DNA of 64,000 nucleotides. Origin: Clostridia bacterium. Its GTDB lineage: Bacteria; Bacillota; Clostridia; Christensenellales; Aristaeellaceae. The stretch is taken from contig JAGBEX010000019.1 of assembly GCA_017936765.1 (NCBI GenBank), forward strand, positions 1 to 64,000, written 5' to 3'. The notes under the pieces were generated by a model that did no database searches, was not told the origin of the DNA, and was given only the letters and a program-made list of their open reading frames with translations. Positions 27,381-35,415 of the stretch are shown here, piece after piece (within the stretch, counting starts at the first letter, position 1; each line of letters begins with the position of its first letter). The position numbers and the translations under genes are program-made.

Positions 27381-27492
27381 AGGGGCAGTTCCTTTCGTTG
27401 TTATAAAGCAGATCACCCGATCTGCAGAATTTCCACTTCCGGACAGTATCGCTGTTCCGTATAGGTCACCCGACCATCCATTGCACCCAAGC

Positions 27493-28830
27493 TTATTCTT
27501 CCATGTTCAAATACGGTGCAAAGTATTCATGCAGGCCTTCCCGGTTATGCACCAGGAACAGGTTGCCCTTCATCTGGGTCAGGTCGCTGGCCACCTCATC
27601 GGGGGATTTGCCGTAGAGATGCACATCGCAATAGTCCAGGATGTACACCATGTCGCTGGGCAGAATGGCGTGACCATTCAGGTGGATGAGCATATTGTTC
27701 TGCTCGCCGCAGCCCAGCAGATCCCATGCCTCCTGGGAAGCCACATAGGCCAGGCACTGCCCCTCGGTGTTGTTCCAGCCCTCAGACTCAATGCCGGTCA
27801 CAATGATCATATGCCTGTCCGGGTGCGCCACCAAAGCGGCCAGCATATGCTGCTCCACCGGCAGGCATTTGGGGGACTTGATCTTCTGGAAATTGCTGCA
27901 GAACCAATACCCCTCACCGCCGGTGAGGTTGCCAAAGGGTTCGTTGCGGGATTCATTCACCCAGGCCGCCGAGCCGCCCAGGCTGGTGAGATCATAGGTC
28001 TTGCCATGGTTGCTGGTGCGATAGGTGGCGATGCCGCCTGCCCCGGAGCAGCTGGGGATCACCACACGGATGCGCTGGTCAAAGGCACCTGCCACCGCCA
28101 CCCCCTTGCCAAAGCGGGACACGCCACCCACCAGGGAATTGGCGGGGTTGATGTTCAGCTCCGCGCCTGCGCCCTGCTCCAGGGCATCAATGACCTTGCT
28201 CACGCCCCAGGCCCAGGCCATCAGCGTGCCGGTCTGGTTTTCATCGGTCTTGCCGTACTTGACGTAGGGATACAGGGTGTAGAAGGCACCGAAATAGGTG
28301 GCATTGTCCTTGGCCACCTGGGCGGTATCGTAATTGATGCCCGCATAGCCACGGCTGGCAGCATAGCGGCAGTTGGCGGAGACCTCCGTGACCCACTCCT
28401 TGGTGAACCAGCTCTGATAATGCCAGGGCTGGTATTCCAGGAAAAAGGGGTAGCCGCCCGCAGGCGCCTCCGTCTCCGGCAGGGTCACCAGCACGGAAAA
28501 GGTAGCCACCTTGCCATTGGCCTCCACGGTGATCTTCAGCAGCGTGCTGCCGGTCACCGGCTCGGTTTCCAGGGCGTAGGTCAGGGTCTCCCCGGCCTTG
28601 TCCGGCATATGACCGTACATATAGTGGGAATACAGCGCCAGCAGCTCTTCCCGGCGCTTGGCCCAATCCTCCGGGGTCTCAACAAGCTCACCGTTCTGGA
28701 AGCGCATCAGCTCTGGAAAGCCTTCGGTCTCCTGTAATTCGGAAGGTGCTATCATGGTCATTTCCTCCTCCGCTCCGGCAAATGTGATGGGGATCAGCAG
28801 CATCAGCAGCAAAATAAAGCATTTTCGCAC
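27493..28830 (-). CDS. Secreted glucuronoyl esterase-like enzyme (CE15 family)
   Basis: This 445-residue alpha/beta hydrolase has a signal peptide (residues 1-20). GGVSRFGKG places the nucleophile Ser at about residue 237. It resembles the GxSRxGK motif of carbohydrate esterase family 15, which cleaves ester links between lignin and glucuronic acid on xylan. A candidate catalytic His is in HLNGHAILPSD (about 386), with acidic candidates in TGIESEGWNNTEG. The conserved early block YSHYMYGHMPD also fits bacterial CE15 proteins. Substrate is inferred from family; a xylan-degrading role would fit a gut organism. Confidence 0.82.
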   Translation of the reverse strand: MRKCFILLLMLLIPITFAGAEEEMTMIAPSELQETEGFPELMRFQNGELVETPEDWAKRREELLALYSHYMYGHMPDKAGETLTYALETEPVTGSTLLKITVEANGKVATFSVLVTLPETEAPAGGYPFFLEYQPWHYQSWFTKEWVTEVSANCRYAASRGYAGINYDTAQVAKDNATYFGAFYTLYPYVKYGKTDENQTGTLMAWAWGVSKVIDALEQGAGAELNINPANSLVGGVSRFGKGVAVAGAFDQRIRVVIPSCSGAGGIATYRTSNHGKTYDLTSLGGSAAWVNESRNEPFGNLTGGEGYWFCSNFQKIKSPKCLPVEQHMLAALVAHPDRHMIIVTGIESEGWNNTEGQCLAYVASQEAWDLLGCGEQNNMLIHLNGHAILPSDMVYILDYCDVHLYGKSPDEVASDLTQMKGNLFLVHNREGLHEYFAPYLNMEE

Positions 28831-28958
28831 AGAAGTGGCCCCTTTCCTGTTTTTCCCTTTGCGATATTATACATCATCTTTTTTGCTCCGTCTATGGCTT
28901 CCCGGCGAAGTTTGTGCTATACTTGTCCCCATTGACACCGAAAGGACGATGCCTCCCC

Positions 28959-30380
28959 ATGCAGCACTCTGCACACTTCCCCTGGCGGGATTTCCTCAAG
29001 CGTCTGGCCGTGATCGCCATTCCCGTGGCGCTGCAAAACCTGCTGACCACCACCGGCAGCATGGTGGATACCATGATGATCGCACCCCTGGGCGAGACCT
29101 CTGTGGGCGCGGTGGGCCTGTGCGCCCAGTTCACCTCGCTGATGTTCAGCGGCTATTGGGGCTTTGTGGGCGGCGGTATGCTGTTCTTTTCCCAGTATTA
29201 CGGCGCCAAGGACGACGACGGCATCGACCGTTCCTATGGCATCACCCTCTCCTTCATGATGCTGGTGGCGCTGCTCTTTGCCTGCCTGGCGCTCCTCTGC
29301 CCGGAGTGGGTCATGCAGGTGTACACCGATAAAACCAGCATTCAGGCCATTGGCGTGAAGTATCTGCGGGTGGTGGGCTTTGCCTATCCCTTGCAGATCC
29401 TCTCTATGGCCATGAGTTCGCTCCTGCGCTCCACCGAGCGGGTGCGCATCCCCTTCTATGCCGCCATCGCCTCCGTGTTCACCAACCTGGTGCTGAACTG
29501 GGTGCTGATCCACGGCAACCTGGGCTTCCCCGCCCTGGGCGTGCAGGGTGCAGCGCTGGCCACGGTGTGCGCCGCCTTTGTGAATGCGTCGGTGATCGTC
29601 CTGCTGGCGCGGGTGCAGAAGTTCCCCTACCTGTTCCACTTCCGCCAGCACTTCCGCTGGACAAAGGCTGCCCTGAAGCTCTACCTGCTGCGCTGCTTCC
29701 CCATCATCTGCAACGAGGTTTTCCTGGGCGTGGCCAACATGGTCATCAACATGGTGCTTGGCCGCCAGAGCGAGCAGGCCATTGCCGCCACGGCGGTGTT
29801 CCGCACGCTGGAGGGCCTGGTGATCGGCTTCTTCGCCGGATTCTCCAATGCATCCTCGGTGCTGGTGGGTACCTGCGTGGGCGCAGGCGAGCTGGACACG
29901 GCCTATCAGCGTGCCAAGCGGCTGGTCTTCCTGTGTGCGGGCTGCATCTTCACGGTGTGCGTCACGCTGATCGCGGTGCATCAGCCCCTGCTGACCATCA
30001 TGAGCCTCTCCGGCGAGTCCTTCCGCATCGGCTTCGGTATGCTGCTGATCTACTGCGTGGCCGCGGTGATCCGCATGTGCAACTGGGTGCAAAACGACAC
30101 CTACCGCTCCGCTGGCGATGCCACCACCGGCACCGTGCTGGAGATCCTGTTCATGTACCTGCTGGTGTTGCCCTGCGTGTGCATCACCGGCCTGTGGCTC
30201 AAGGCGCCCTTCCTGGTGATCTTCGCCTGCTGCTACATCGACGAACCCATCCGTTTCATCCTGATGCAGCGGCACATGTACTCCGGCCGCTGGGTGCGCC
30301 CCGTGACCCCGGAGGGACAGGCCGCGCTGCCTGCGTTTATGGCGCAGAGGCGCAAGAGCAAAAAGACTGTCCAGGCATAA
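28959..30380 (+). CDS. MATE family multidrug/metabolite exporter
   Basis: This 473-residue protein has about 12 membrane helices and a duplicated MATE fold. The first half begins with LKRLAVIAIPVALQNLLTTT...MVDTMMIAPLG and the second with LLRCFPIICNEVFLGVANMV. The family uses Na+ or H+ gradients to export drugs or metabolites. The start ATG 28959 follows GAAAGGA by about 12 bases. It is divergent from the esterase gene, and the 128-base gap holds -10-like TATACT (plus) and TATAAT (minus) boxes. Confidence 0.93.
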   Translation: MQHSAHFPWRDFLKRLAVIAIPVALQNLLTTTGSMVDTMMIAPLGETSVGAVGLCAQFTSLMFSGYWGFVGGGMLFFSQYYGAKDDDGIDRSYGITLSFMMLVALLFACLALLCPEWVMQVYTDKTSIQAIGVKYLRVVGFAYPLQILSMAMSSLLRSTERVRIPFYAAIASVFTNLVLNWVLIHGNLGFPALGVQGAALATVCAAFVNASVIVLLARVQKFPYLFHFRQHFRWTKAALKLYLLRCFPIICNEVFLGVANMVINMVLGRQSEQAIAATAVFRTLEGLVIGFFAGFSNASSVLVGTCVGAGELDTAYQRAKRLVFLCAGCIFTVCVTLIAVHQPLLTIMSLSGESFRIGFGMLLIYCVAAVIRMCNWVQNDTYRSAGDATTGTVLEILFMYLLVLPCVCITGLWLKAPFLVIFACCYIDEPIRFILMQRHMYSGRWVRPVTPEGQAALPAFMAQRRKSKKTVQA

Positions 30381-30400
30381 ATGCAAATAATACAAAAAGA

Positions 30401-30426
30401 AAAGCCGCAACTTGCGTTGCGGTTTT
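30401..30426. terminator. Bidirectional terminator between MATE gene and four-helix-bundle gene
   Basis: CCGCAAC-TTGC-GTTGCGG is flanked by A-rich and T-rich arms (AAAAGAAAA before, TTTTTCTTCTTT after), so it can end transcripts from either side. Confidence 0.8.
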
Positions 30427-30443
30427 TCTTCTTTCGTGTGAAA

Positions 30444-30791
30444 TCACTTGCTGTTTTCCTTTGCTGTGTTTATTGAAGCAATCAAAATTCTGCGAATTGT
30501 GCCACATTGATTATATATATTTTTTGCGATCTCCCTATCGACTAACTCAGCCTTCACAAATAACTCAAGCCAATATTCTGTTTCGTAGCACTCTTTTAGC
30601 GATATTTGAAGCTTAGCAATAAAATCAGCTTTCCCGTGAGCATAATTTGCTTCGTGGATATTGGCGCCAATGCTTGTCGCAGAACGTTCTAATTGATTAA
30701 CAAGAGAGTAATGTCCTTTTATATTTTCACAAAGTTTTAAGACCTTCACAGAAAAGTCCATCGATAAATCCGCAAGTTTATTTTCTTTCAA
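30444..30791 (-). CDS. Four-helix-bundle protein (23S rRNA intervening-sequence family)
   Basis: This 115-residue protein has the family signature QLERSATSIGANIHEANYA and a following K-DF-KLQISLKECYETEYWLEL helix. I prefer the TTG at 30791 (first residues MKENKLADLS), because AGAGGTGA lies five bases upstream; an ATG seven codons earlier would include that ribosome site in the coding sequence. Members occur inside bacterial 23S rRNA intervening sequences and beside mobile elements. Their function is not established. The gene is more AT-rich than its neighbours, a sign of acquisition. Confidence 0.88.
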   Translation of the reverse strand: MKENKLADLSMDFSVKVLKLCENIKGHYSLVNQLERSATSIGANIHEANYAHGKADFIAKLQISLKECYETEYWLELFVKAELVDREIAKNIYNQCGTIRRILIASINTAKENSK

Positions 30792-30830
30792 ACAACTCAC
30801 CTCTGTAAACATGATAACATATTGGATGAA

Positions 30831-30990
30831 ATATTGCTACGCAATATAAAAATAATCCTTGCGGATTATGATATTTTCTGCTAACGCAGAAAGTGAAATA
30901 AAATTCGCCTTTTAACATTTGCGAAGCAAATATTTCATACGCGCAGCGTATTTCATAGCAACGCTATTTCACTCGCCGCAAGGCGAATTT
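30831..30990 (-). ncRNA. Array of seven small hairpins upstream of the four-helix-bundle gene
   Basis: Seven short stem-loops follow one another: 30831-30847, 30852-30869 and 30875-30892 (perfect 7-base stems), 30917-30931 and 30937-30951 (6-base stems), 30955-30967 and 30973-30986 (5-base stems, the last with a GCAA loop). Linkers of TGAAATA type (minus strand) separate several of them. AAATTCGCCTT (30901-30911) can also pair perfectly with AAGGCGAATTT (30980-30990), enclosing three hairpins. The array reads into the gene on the minus strand, so it is a candidate structured leader. Function unknown. Confidence 0.55.
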
Positions 30991-30995
30991 CATTG

Positions 30996-31026
30996 AAAAA
31001 GGCATCGACAAAGTCGATGCCTTTTT
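30996..31026 (-). terminator. Terminator of the split tRNA-Ser gene
   Basis: A perfect 14-base stem (AAAAAGGCATCGAC with its complement, loop AAA) starts one base after the CCA end of the tRNA 3' half and ends in TTTTT on the minus strand. Confidence 0.85.
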
Positions 31027-31027
31027 C

Positions 31028-31086
31028 TGGCGGAGGCGGTGGGATTCGAACCCACGGAGAGTTGCCCCTCAACTGATTTCGAGTCA
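31028..31086 (-). tRNA. 3' half of split tRNA-Ser(CGA)
   Basis: On the minus strand this holds the anticodon loop CTCGAAA (anticodon CGA), anticodon stem 3' side TCAGT, variable arm, T-arm GTGGG-TTCGAAT-CCCAC, acceptor 3' strand CGCCTCC, discriminator G and encoded CCA. No matching 5' half precedes it. Its acceptor and anticodon strands pair perfectly with the 5' half at 35416-35455, 4.3 kb away, so this is one half of a single gene interrupted by the element. The former tRNA terminator directly follows it. Confidence 0.88.
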
Positions 31087-31250
31087 TTAACCTTTCACCG
31101 CACCTCACGGAAGTTAGTGGAAGTTGGAAGAAGATCAACGGATTTCCAGACCTCTTGGATTTACCGTTGTTCTGGCCTCCAAAGTGGTTCAAACCATTGA
31201 AATTACAGGCAATTCGAACCGTGCGAAAATCGGTCCAAAAACCTGTGATT

Positions 31251-31315
31251 TGGAGAGCAAATGGAGAGCAAAATGCGATTTGGAGAGCAAATTGGAGAGC
31301 AAACTGGAGAGCAAA
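31251..31315 (+). repeat. Left-end direct repeats TGGAGAGCAAA (five copies)
   Basis: Copies are at 31251, 31262, 31281, 31293 and 31305, all in the same orientation, each 11 bases. They lie about 165-230 bases inside the left end of the element. Two more copies lie near the right end. Short direct repeats near both ends are typical of arm-type integrase binding sites; that role is inferred. No gene is seen between 31,087 and 31,377. Confidence 0.8.
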
Positions 31316-31377
31316 ATGAGTTCATGTAGCATGGTCATCCACCTGCTGTTACCGATTACTTCAAGATGGGTGATAGC

Positions 31378-31965
31378 ATGCAATACAGTGAACACGACTT
31401 CCAGAAGATCCTTGAAGCCTACCCTGAAACCATAACGAAAGAACAACTGTACAAGATCTGTGGCGTCTCAAAGAAAACTGCCCAGCATTACCTGATGAAC
31501 GGTGTGATCCCATGCGTTGATACTGGCAAGAAGACACGGCGGTATACCATACGCACTGTGGATGTGATCGAATTTCTGAAAAAGCGTCAAAGCGACCCTC
31601 ACGCATACTTGGCTCCCCTCGGCTGGTACAAACCTAATGGCATCAGAGAAAACAAACCGCGCAACCACACTCCTGTCATGTGTGCAAGGCTGGTTAAGGC
31701 TCTGCGCTGTCTGATTGAACAGTACCCCGACGTCATGACTGTTCCTGATGTGGCAAATCTGACGGGTTATCATCGTGAAACCATCGTCAGGTGGTGCAGC
31801 AAGAACAAGATTGAGCATTTTCTGATCAGACGGGCATACCTGATTCCCAAGGAAATCCTGCTCCAATACCTTACTGCCGACCGCTGCTTCGCCATCAACG
31901 AAACAGCCAAGCAGCACATTCTCATTACGTTCAAGCAGATGGATACTTCTTTGCAAGATAACTGA
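31378..31965 (+). CDS. DNA-binding protein with two excisionase-like HTH segments
   Basis: This 195-residue protein has two helix-turn-helix regions of the MerR/excisionase type. The first is about residues 20-70 (TKEQLYKICGVSKKTAQHYLMNG..PCVDTGKKTRRYTI) and the second about 120-165 (MTVPDVANLTGYHRETIVRWCSKN..IEHFLIRRAYLIPKE). I start at ATG 31378, which has GGGTGA just upstream; ATG 31366 is an alternative. It could be an excision factor or regulator of the element. It is the first gene inside the left end, next to the repeated arm-type sites. Confidence 0.75.
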   Translation: MQYSEHDFQKILEAYPETITKEQLYKICGVSKKTAQHYLMNGVIPCVDTGKKTRRYTIRTVDVIEFLKKRQSDPHAYLAPLGWYKPNGIRENKPRNHTPVMCARLVKALRCLIEQYPDVMTVPDVANLTGYHRETIVRWCSKNKIEHFLIRRAYLIPKEILLQYLTADRCFAINETAKQHILITFKQMDTSLQDN

Positions 31966-32054
31966 ACATTTCCATTCCAGTCCCCCGTTATGCGTACTGC
32001 ATAGCGGGGGCTGCTTTTGCTGCTCAAAATCCGTAACAGAAAGGAATGATTCCC

Positions 32055-32354
32055 ATGGCAATCCGAGGCGGTTTTGACGCAATGAGGCTCCTGATGGAGG
32101 AACCGGAGAACGATCAGTATGACAGCGGCGCAGACGGCATTCTTCCTGAGTGCCGGTCATGTCGGCTGCATCGACCGTTTGACCCCGTTCAGACCTGCGT
32201 GTATCGCTACTGCCCCTACTCCGTCGATGAGGTATCGACCCTGCGCACCCAGCCGTTGCGGGTGGTGATTGTTGCCCCCGGCGTTTTGAGGGAGGTGAAT
32301 CAGAGTGAATGCGTCTGTCATCGCAATAGCCAATCAGAAGGGCGGCGTTGGTAA
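32055..32354 (+). CDS. Small Cys-rich protein of the element, unknown function
   Basis: This 99-residue protein starts at ATG 32055, with AAAGGA ten bases upstream. Its Cys pattern CRSC-x11-C-x4-C suggests a small metal-binding knuckle. It overlaps the start of parA by 50 bases in another frame, so the last 17 residues may be an out-of-frame tail. I do not recognise a family. Moderate confidence that it is a real gene, because of the ribosome site and tight coupling to parA. Confidence 0.55.
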   Translation: MAIRGGFDAMRLLMEEPENDQYDSGADGILPECRSCRLHRPFDPVQTCVYRYCPYSVDEVSTLRTQPLRVVIVAPGVLREVNQSECVCHRNSQSEGRRW

Positions 32355-33126
32355 AACCACCACCGCAGCCAATCTGGGAATTGGTCTTGCCCAGGAAGGC
32401 AAGAAAGTGCTGCTGGTTGACTGCGATCCGCAGGCCAGCCTGACGATCAGCCTTGGCTACGCTCAGCCTGACCAGCTTCCCACCACGCTCTCCACTTATA
32501 TGGTGAAGGCTCTCAACGACGAGGCAATGCCCCCTGGTGAAGGGATTCTGCATCACCCCGAGGGCATCGACCTGCTTCCTGCCAGCATTGACCTTGCCAG
32601 CATGGAGCTGCGGCTGATCAGTGCAATGAGCCGCGAAACTGTTCTCCGCAAGGTGCTCAAACCCCTGAAAAAGCAGTATGACCACATTCTGCTGGACTGT
32701 ATGCCCTCGCTGGCTCTCCTGACGATAAATTCCCTGACTGCGGCTGATCGGGTCCTGATACCTGTCCAGCCGCATTATTTATCGGCGCGAGGACTGGAAG
32801 AACTGGCGAAGTCCATTGATCAGGTTCGGCGTGACATCAACCCGAAGCTGAAAATTGACGGCATCCTGCTGACGATGATGGACAATCGCACCGTATACGC
32901 CCGCGAGATTGCTTCCCTGATGCGTGAGAGCTACGGCAGGAAGCTCAAGGTGTTTGACACCGAGATTCCCCATTCTGTCCGTGCGGCAGAGATCAGCGCA
33001 GAAGGCAAAAGCATCTTCACACATGACCCCAAAGGCAAGGTTGCGACCGCTTACCGCGCCCTGACGCAGGAGGTGATGCAGATTGAAAAGCAGCGCGCGA
33101 CACGTCAAGCTGGCCTCAGTCGATGA
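32305..33126 (+). CDS. parA: ParA/Soj partition ATPase
   Basis: This 273-residue protein has the deviant Walker A KGGVGKTTT (about residues 12-20), Walker A' VDCDPQAS, and Walker B ILLDCMPSL. It moves or anchors DNA together with ParB. The GTG start at 32305 follows GGGAGGTG by seven bases. It overlaps parB by 44 bases. Plasmid and integrative-element parA genes of this kind stabilise the element during cell division. Confidence 0.92.
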   Translation: MNASVIAIANQKGGVGKTTTAANLGIGLAQEGKKVLLVDCDPQASLTISLGYAQPDQLPTTLSTYMVKALNDEAMPPGEGILHHPEGIDLLPASIDLASMELRLISAMSRETVLRKVLKPLKKQYDHILLDCMPSLALLTINSLTAADRVLIPVQPHYLSARGLEELAKSIDQVRRDINPKLKIDGILLTMMDNRTVYAREIASLMRESYGRKLKVFDTEIPHSVRAAEISAEGKSIFTHDPKGKVATAYRALTQEVMQIEKQRATRQAGLSR

Positions 33127-33997
33127 GCTGTTCACATCTGACACGGAACGGGAAAAGGTGGAGCAAATCCCCCTGACCGATCTTCATCCCTTCGTAAATC
33201 ACCCCTTCCGGGTGGTCAACGACGATAAGATGCAGGACACAGCCGAAAGCATCAGGGAATACGGTGTGCTTGTCCCGGCCATTGCCCGCCCACGGGAGGA
33301 CGGCGGCTACGAACTGGTATCCGGGCATCGTCGCCATTTCGCCTGTCAGCTGCTGGGGCTTGAAACCATGCCGGTGATCGTCCGTGATCTGGACGATGAC
33401 GCCGCTACCATCATCATGGTGGACAGCAACATTCAGCGTGAAACCCTGCTCCCCAGCGAGCGGGCATACGCCCTGAAAATGAAGCTGGACGCCATAAAAC
33501 GGCAAGGTTCCCGTTCCGATTTAACTTCTGTGCAAAATGCACAGAAGTTGTCCGCCGAGAAAGTTGCCGATGAAGCTGGCATGAGCCGCGACCAGGTACG
33601 CCGTTTCATCCGTCTGACAGAGCTGATCCCAGAGCTGATGACGAAGGTGGATAACAAGGAAATCGGCGTCACACCAGCGGTTGAGCTTTCCTACCTGACG
33701 CAGGAAGAACAGGTTCTGCTTCTGGATGCGATGGAGAGCGAACAGGCCGTGCCATCCCACTCTCAGGCGTTGCGGCTGAAGAAATTCAGCCAGGAAGGCG
33801 CTCTTTCCATAGACGTCATGCGGGCGATCATGAGCGAGGAAAAGAAAGTCGATACCGACAAGGTTGTGATTCCCATCAAGGAAGCAGCCAGATTCTGTCC
33901 GAAAGGCTATGATTCCCAGCAGATCACCGACTACATCATGCGAGTGTTGGAGCGGGTGTGGCGTCAGAAACAGCGTCAAGCGCAGCAAACCCGGTAA
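33083..33997 (+). CDS. parB: ParB-type partition protein
   Basis: This 304-residue protein has the ParB/Srx N-terminal domain (IPLTDLHPFVNHPFRV; RPREDGGYELVSGHRRHFAC with the GxRR-like GHRRH) and a central HTH (LSAEKVADEAGMSRDQVRRFIRLTELI). It binds a centromere-like site and partners ParA. TTG at 33083 follows AGGAGGTGA by nine bases. The next gene begins 24 bases after it. Confidence 0.9.
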   Translation: MKSSARHVKLASVDELFTSDTEREKVEQIPLTDLHPFVNHPFRVVNDDKMQDTAESIREYGVLVPAIARPREDGGYELVSGHRRHFACQLLGLETMPVIVRDLDDDAATIIMVDSNIQRETLLPSERAYALKMKLDAIKRQGSRSDLTSVQNAQKLSAEKVADEAGMSRDQVRRFIRLTELIPELMTKVDNKEIGVTPAVELSYLTQEEQVLLLDAMESEQAVPSHSQALRLKKFSQEGALSIDVMRAIMSEEKKVDTDKVVIPIKEAARFCPKGYDSQQITDYIMRVLERVWRQKQRQAQQTR

Positions 33998-34021
33998 ATT
34001 CAAGGAAAGGAAGGTATTTTT

Positions 34022-34663
34022 ATGGGTTCTCGTAAACGGCGGGATTCATTCACCGTCATCAGCAACATCCCCCTCCGCGATCCCGACCTGTCGCTGAAAG
34101 CGAAAGGTTTGTTCTGTGTCATCCGTTCTCTGCCCGACGATTGGGAGTATTCCCTGCGTGGGCTTTCCCACATCTGCGTAGAGGGCATTGACGCCATCCG
34201 CGAAGGTGTCAAGGAGCTGGAACGGGCTGGCTATCTTCATCGGGAGCGCAGCCGCAAATCCAATGGCAAGTACACCACGATGAAGTATGTAATCCACGAA
34301 AAACCGCTGGAACCCCATATGGCGGAAACTGCCACGGTGGAATCTTCCGAACCGGAAAAATCACCCTCGGAAGATTCAACTGAGGATGACCATCCACAGG
34401 GTACGGCAACGGCGGCTGACTCAATGTTGACTCCTTCTGCGTTGACCGGTGCAAGAGAAATAAATAAACATAGATCAAACACCGATCAAAAAAAGAAAAA
34501 AGAAAAAAAAACGTATCCATCAAGTACGGAGGTATCAAATCCATATCAATCAATCAGAGGGCAGGAGAAGGGGTGGTCAGGAGTACCTGTCGCACAGCTC
34601 TGTGAGATCGTGAAGCAGCACATCAGCTACGATCACCATCCGTCATACCGTTACGGCCTGTAA
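34022..34663 (+). CDS. HTH/replication-type protein, truncated and fused to integrase DNA
   Basis: This 213-residue protein has an N-terminal winged helix (NIPLRDPDLSLKAKGLFCVIRSLPD; LSHICVEGIDAIREGVKELERAGYL) like those of element and plasmid replication proteins. A variable middle has a Lys run (KKKKEKK), and a short segment LCEIVKQHISYDH looks like the start of a DUF6017-type C-terminal domain. That domain stops short: from about 34,625 the DNA continues in another frame as integrase sequence. The final HPSYRYGL is read from integrase DNA. A deletion that joined two genes is the simplest explanation. Confidence 0.75.
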   Translation: MGSRKRRDSFTVISNIPLRDPDLSLKAKGLFCVIRSLPDDWEYSLRGLSHICVEGIDAIREGVKELERAGYLHRERSRKSNGKYTTMKYVIHEKPLEPHMAETATVESSEPEKSPSEDSTEDDHPQGTATAADSMLTPSALTGAREINKHRSNTDQKKKKEKKTYPSSTEVSNPYQSIRGQEKGWSGVPVAQLCEIVKQHISYDHHPSYRYGL

Positions 34664-35117
34664 CCTGGATGGTAAGCATGTCGAGGTTGTTGGCGATACC
34701 ACCAAGACAAAATCGAGTTTGAGAACGCTTCCTCTGGTTCCTGACTTCCGTGAGCTTCTTCTGCGGAAGAAGGCCGAACAGCAGCGTTACCGCAAGCTCT
34801 GTGGCCGCTCCTATTGCACACAGTATCTTGACTATATCTGTGTCAACGAAATGGGACAGCGTTTGAAGCCGAATACGCTTTCCGCTGGCTTCAAGCGAAT
34901 GCTGAAGAAGGCTGGCCTGCGTGATATTCGCCTGCATGATCTTCGTCACAGCTGTGCTTCACTTCTGCTGGCGAATGGTGTGCCGATGAAGCAGATCCAG
35001 GAATGGCTTGGACACAGCGACTTCTCTACCACTGCAAACATCTACGCCCACTTGGATTACCAGTCCAAGGTTTCCTCTGCCGAAGCAATGCTCGCTGGCT
35101 TGGGAATGGGGAGCTAA
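34626..35117 (+). pseudogene. Tyrosine integrase remnant (C-terminal half only)
   Basis: In one frame from about 34,629 the DNA encodes TITIRHTV, then TKTKSSLRTLPLVPDF (catalytic Lys region), LHDLRHSCAS (His-x-x-Arg), LGHSDFSTT and the tyrosine in ANIYAHLD. This is the catalytic half of a phage/ICE-type tyrosine recombinase. The N-terminal arm-binding and core-binding domains and the first catalytic Arg are absent. The first ATG-less stretch has no ribosome site. The family needs Arg I, so activity is very unlikely. Confidence 0.87.
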
Positions 35118-35149
35118 TCATCTTGCCTATAACACACCTTTTCACAACG

Positions 35150-35180
35150 AAAAAGCCTTGCAGCCGTTGTGCTGCAAGGC
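35150..35180 (-). terminator. Terminator of the intact tRNA-Ser(CGA)
   Basis: A perfect 10-base stem GCCTTGCAGC/GCTGCAAGGC with a 6-base loop is followed by TTTTT on the minus strand. It starts four bases after the tRNA CCA end. It could also end integrase transcripts from the other side. Confidence 0.85.
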
Positions 35181-35183
35181 GTG

Positions 35184-35275
35184 TGGCGGAGACGGTGGGA
35201 TTCGAACCCACGGGCCCGGTAAAGGGCTTGCTCGATTTCGAGTCGAGATCGTTATGACCGCTTCGATACGTCTCC
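35184..35275 (-). tRNA. Complete tRNA-Ser(CGA) carried inside the element
   Basis: This 92-base class II tRNA has acceptor GGAGACG/CGTCTCC (7 perfect pairs), D stem TCG/CGA, anticodon stem CTCGA/TCGAG with loop CTCGAAA (anticodon CGA, reads UCG), a long variable arm (GCCC/GGGC) and T-arm GTGGG-TTCGAAT-CCCAC, with CCA encoded. It is distinct from the split host gene in the acceptor, anticodon stem and variable arm. It lies inside the element, between the integrase remnant and the right end, and likely replaces the tRNA lost to the insertion. Confidence 0.95.
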
Positions 35276-35307
35276 ATCAAAATTCTCCAGAAAACGCCTC
35301 CTACAGT

Positions 35308-35330
35308 TGGAGAGCAAACTGGAGAGCAAA
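35308..35330 (+). repeat. Right-end direct repeats TGGAGAGCAAA (two copies)
   Basis: Copies are at 35308 and 35320, identical to the five near the left end and in the same orientation. They lie about 90-110 bases inside the right junction, as expected for arm-type integrase sites. Confidence 0.8.
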
Positions 35331-35415
35331 AAGGGAATGCATGAATCCCGGGTTGCTGAAAAGGTTAGTAAAATCAAGGGTTACGGGGCAAGAGCCTTCC
35401 ATTTGATCAAGGTGG

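Noticed and set aside
24549..27464. 971-codon plus-strand frame opposite the large secreted protein
   Set aside because: No signal peptide or domain, His-rich, and the minus gene has a signal peptide and modules.
30831..30990. CRISPR or transposon ends
   Set aside because: The hairpins differ in stem sequence and there is no transposase.
31251..31315. CRISPR-like reading of the TGGAGAGCAAA repeats
   Set aside because: Repeats are 11 bases with almost no spacers and no cas genes are present.
35236..35244. Third att core at the intact tRNA-Ser, implying two tandem elements
   Set aside because: The 9-base match is simply the shared anticodon loop of a tRNA-Ser(CGA); the 170 bases between it and the 5' half hold no element genes and contain the right arm-type repeats of the same element.
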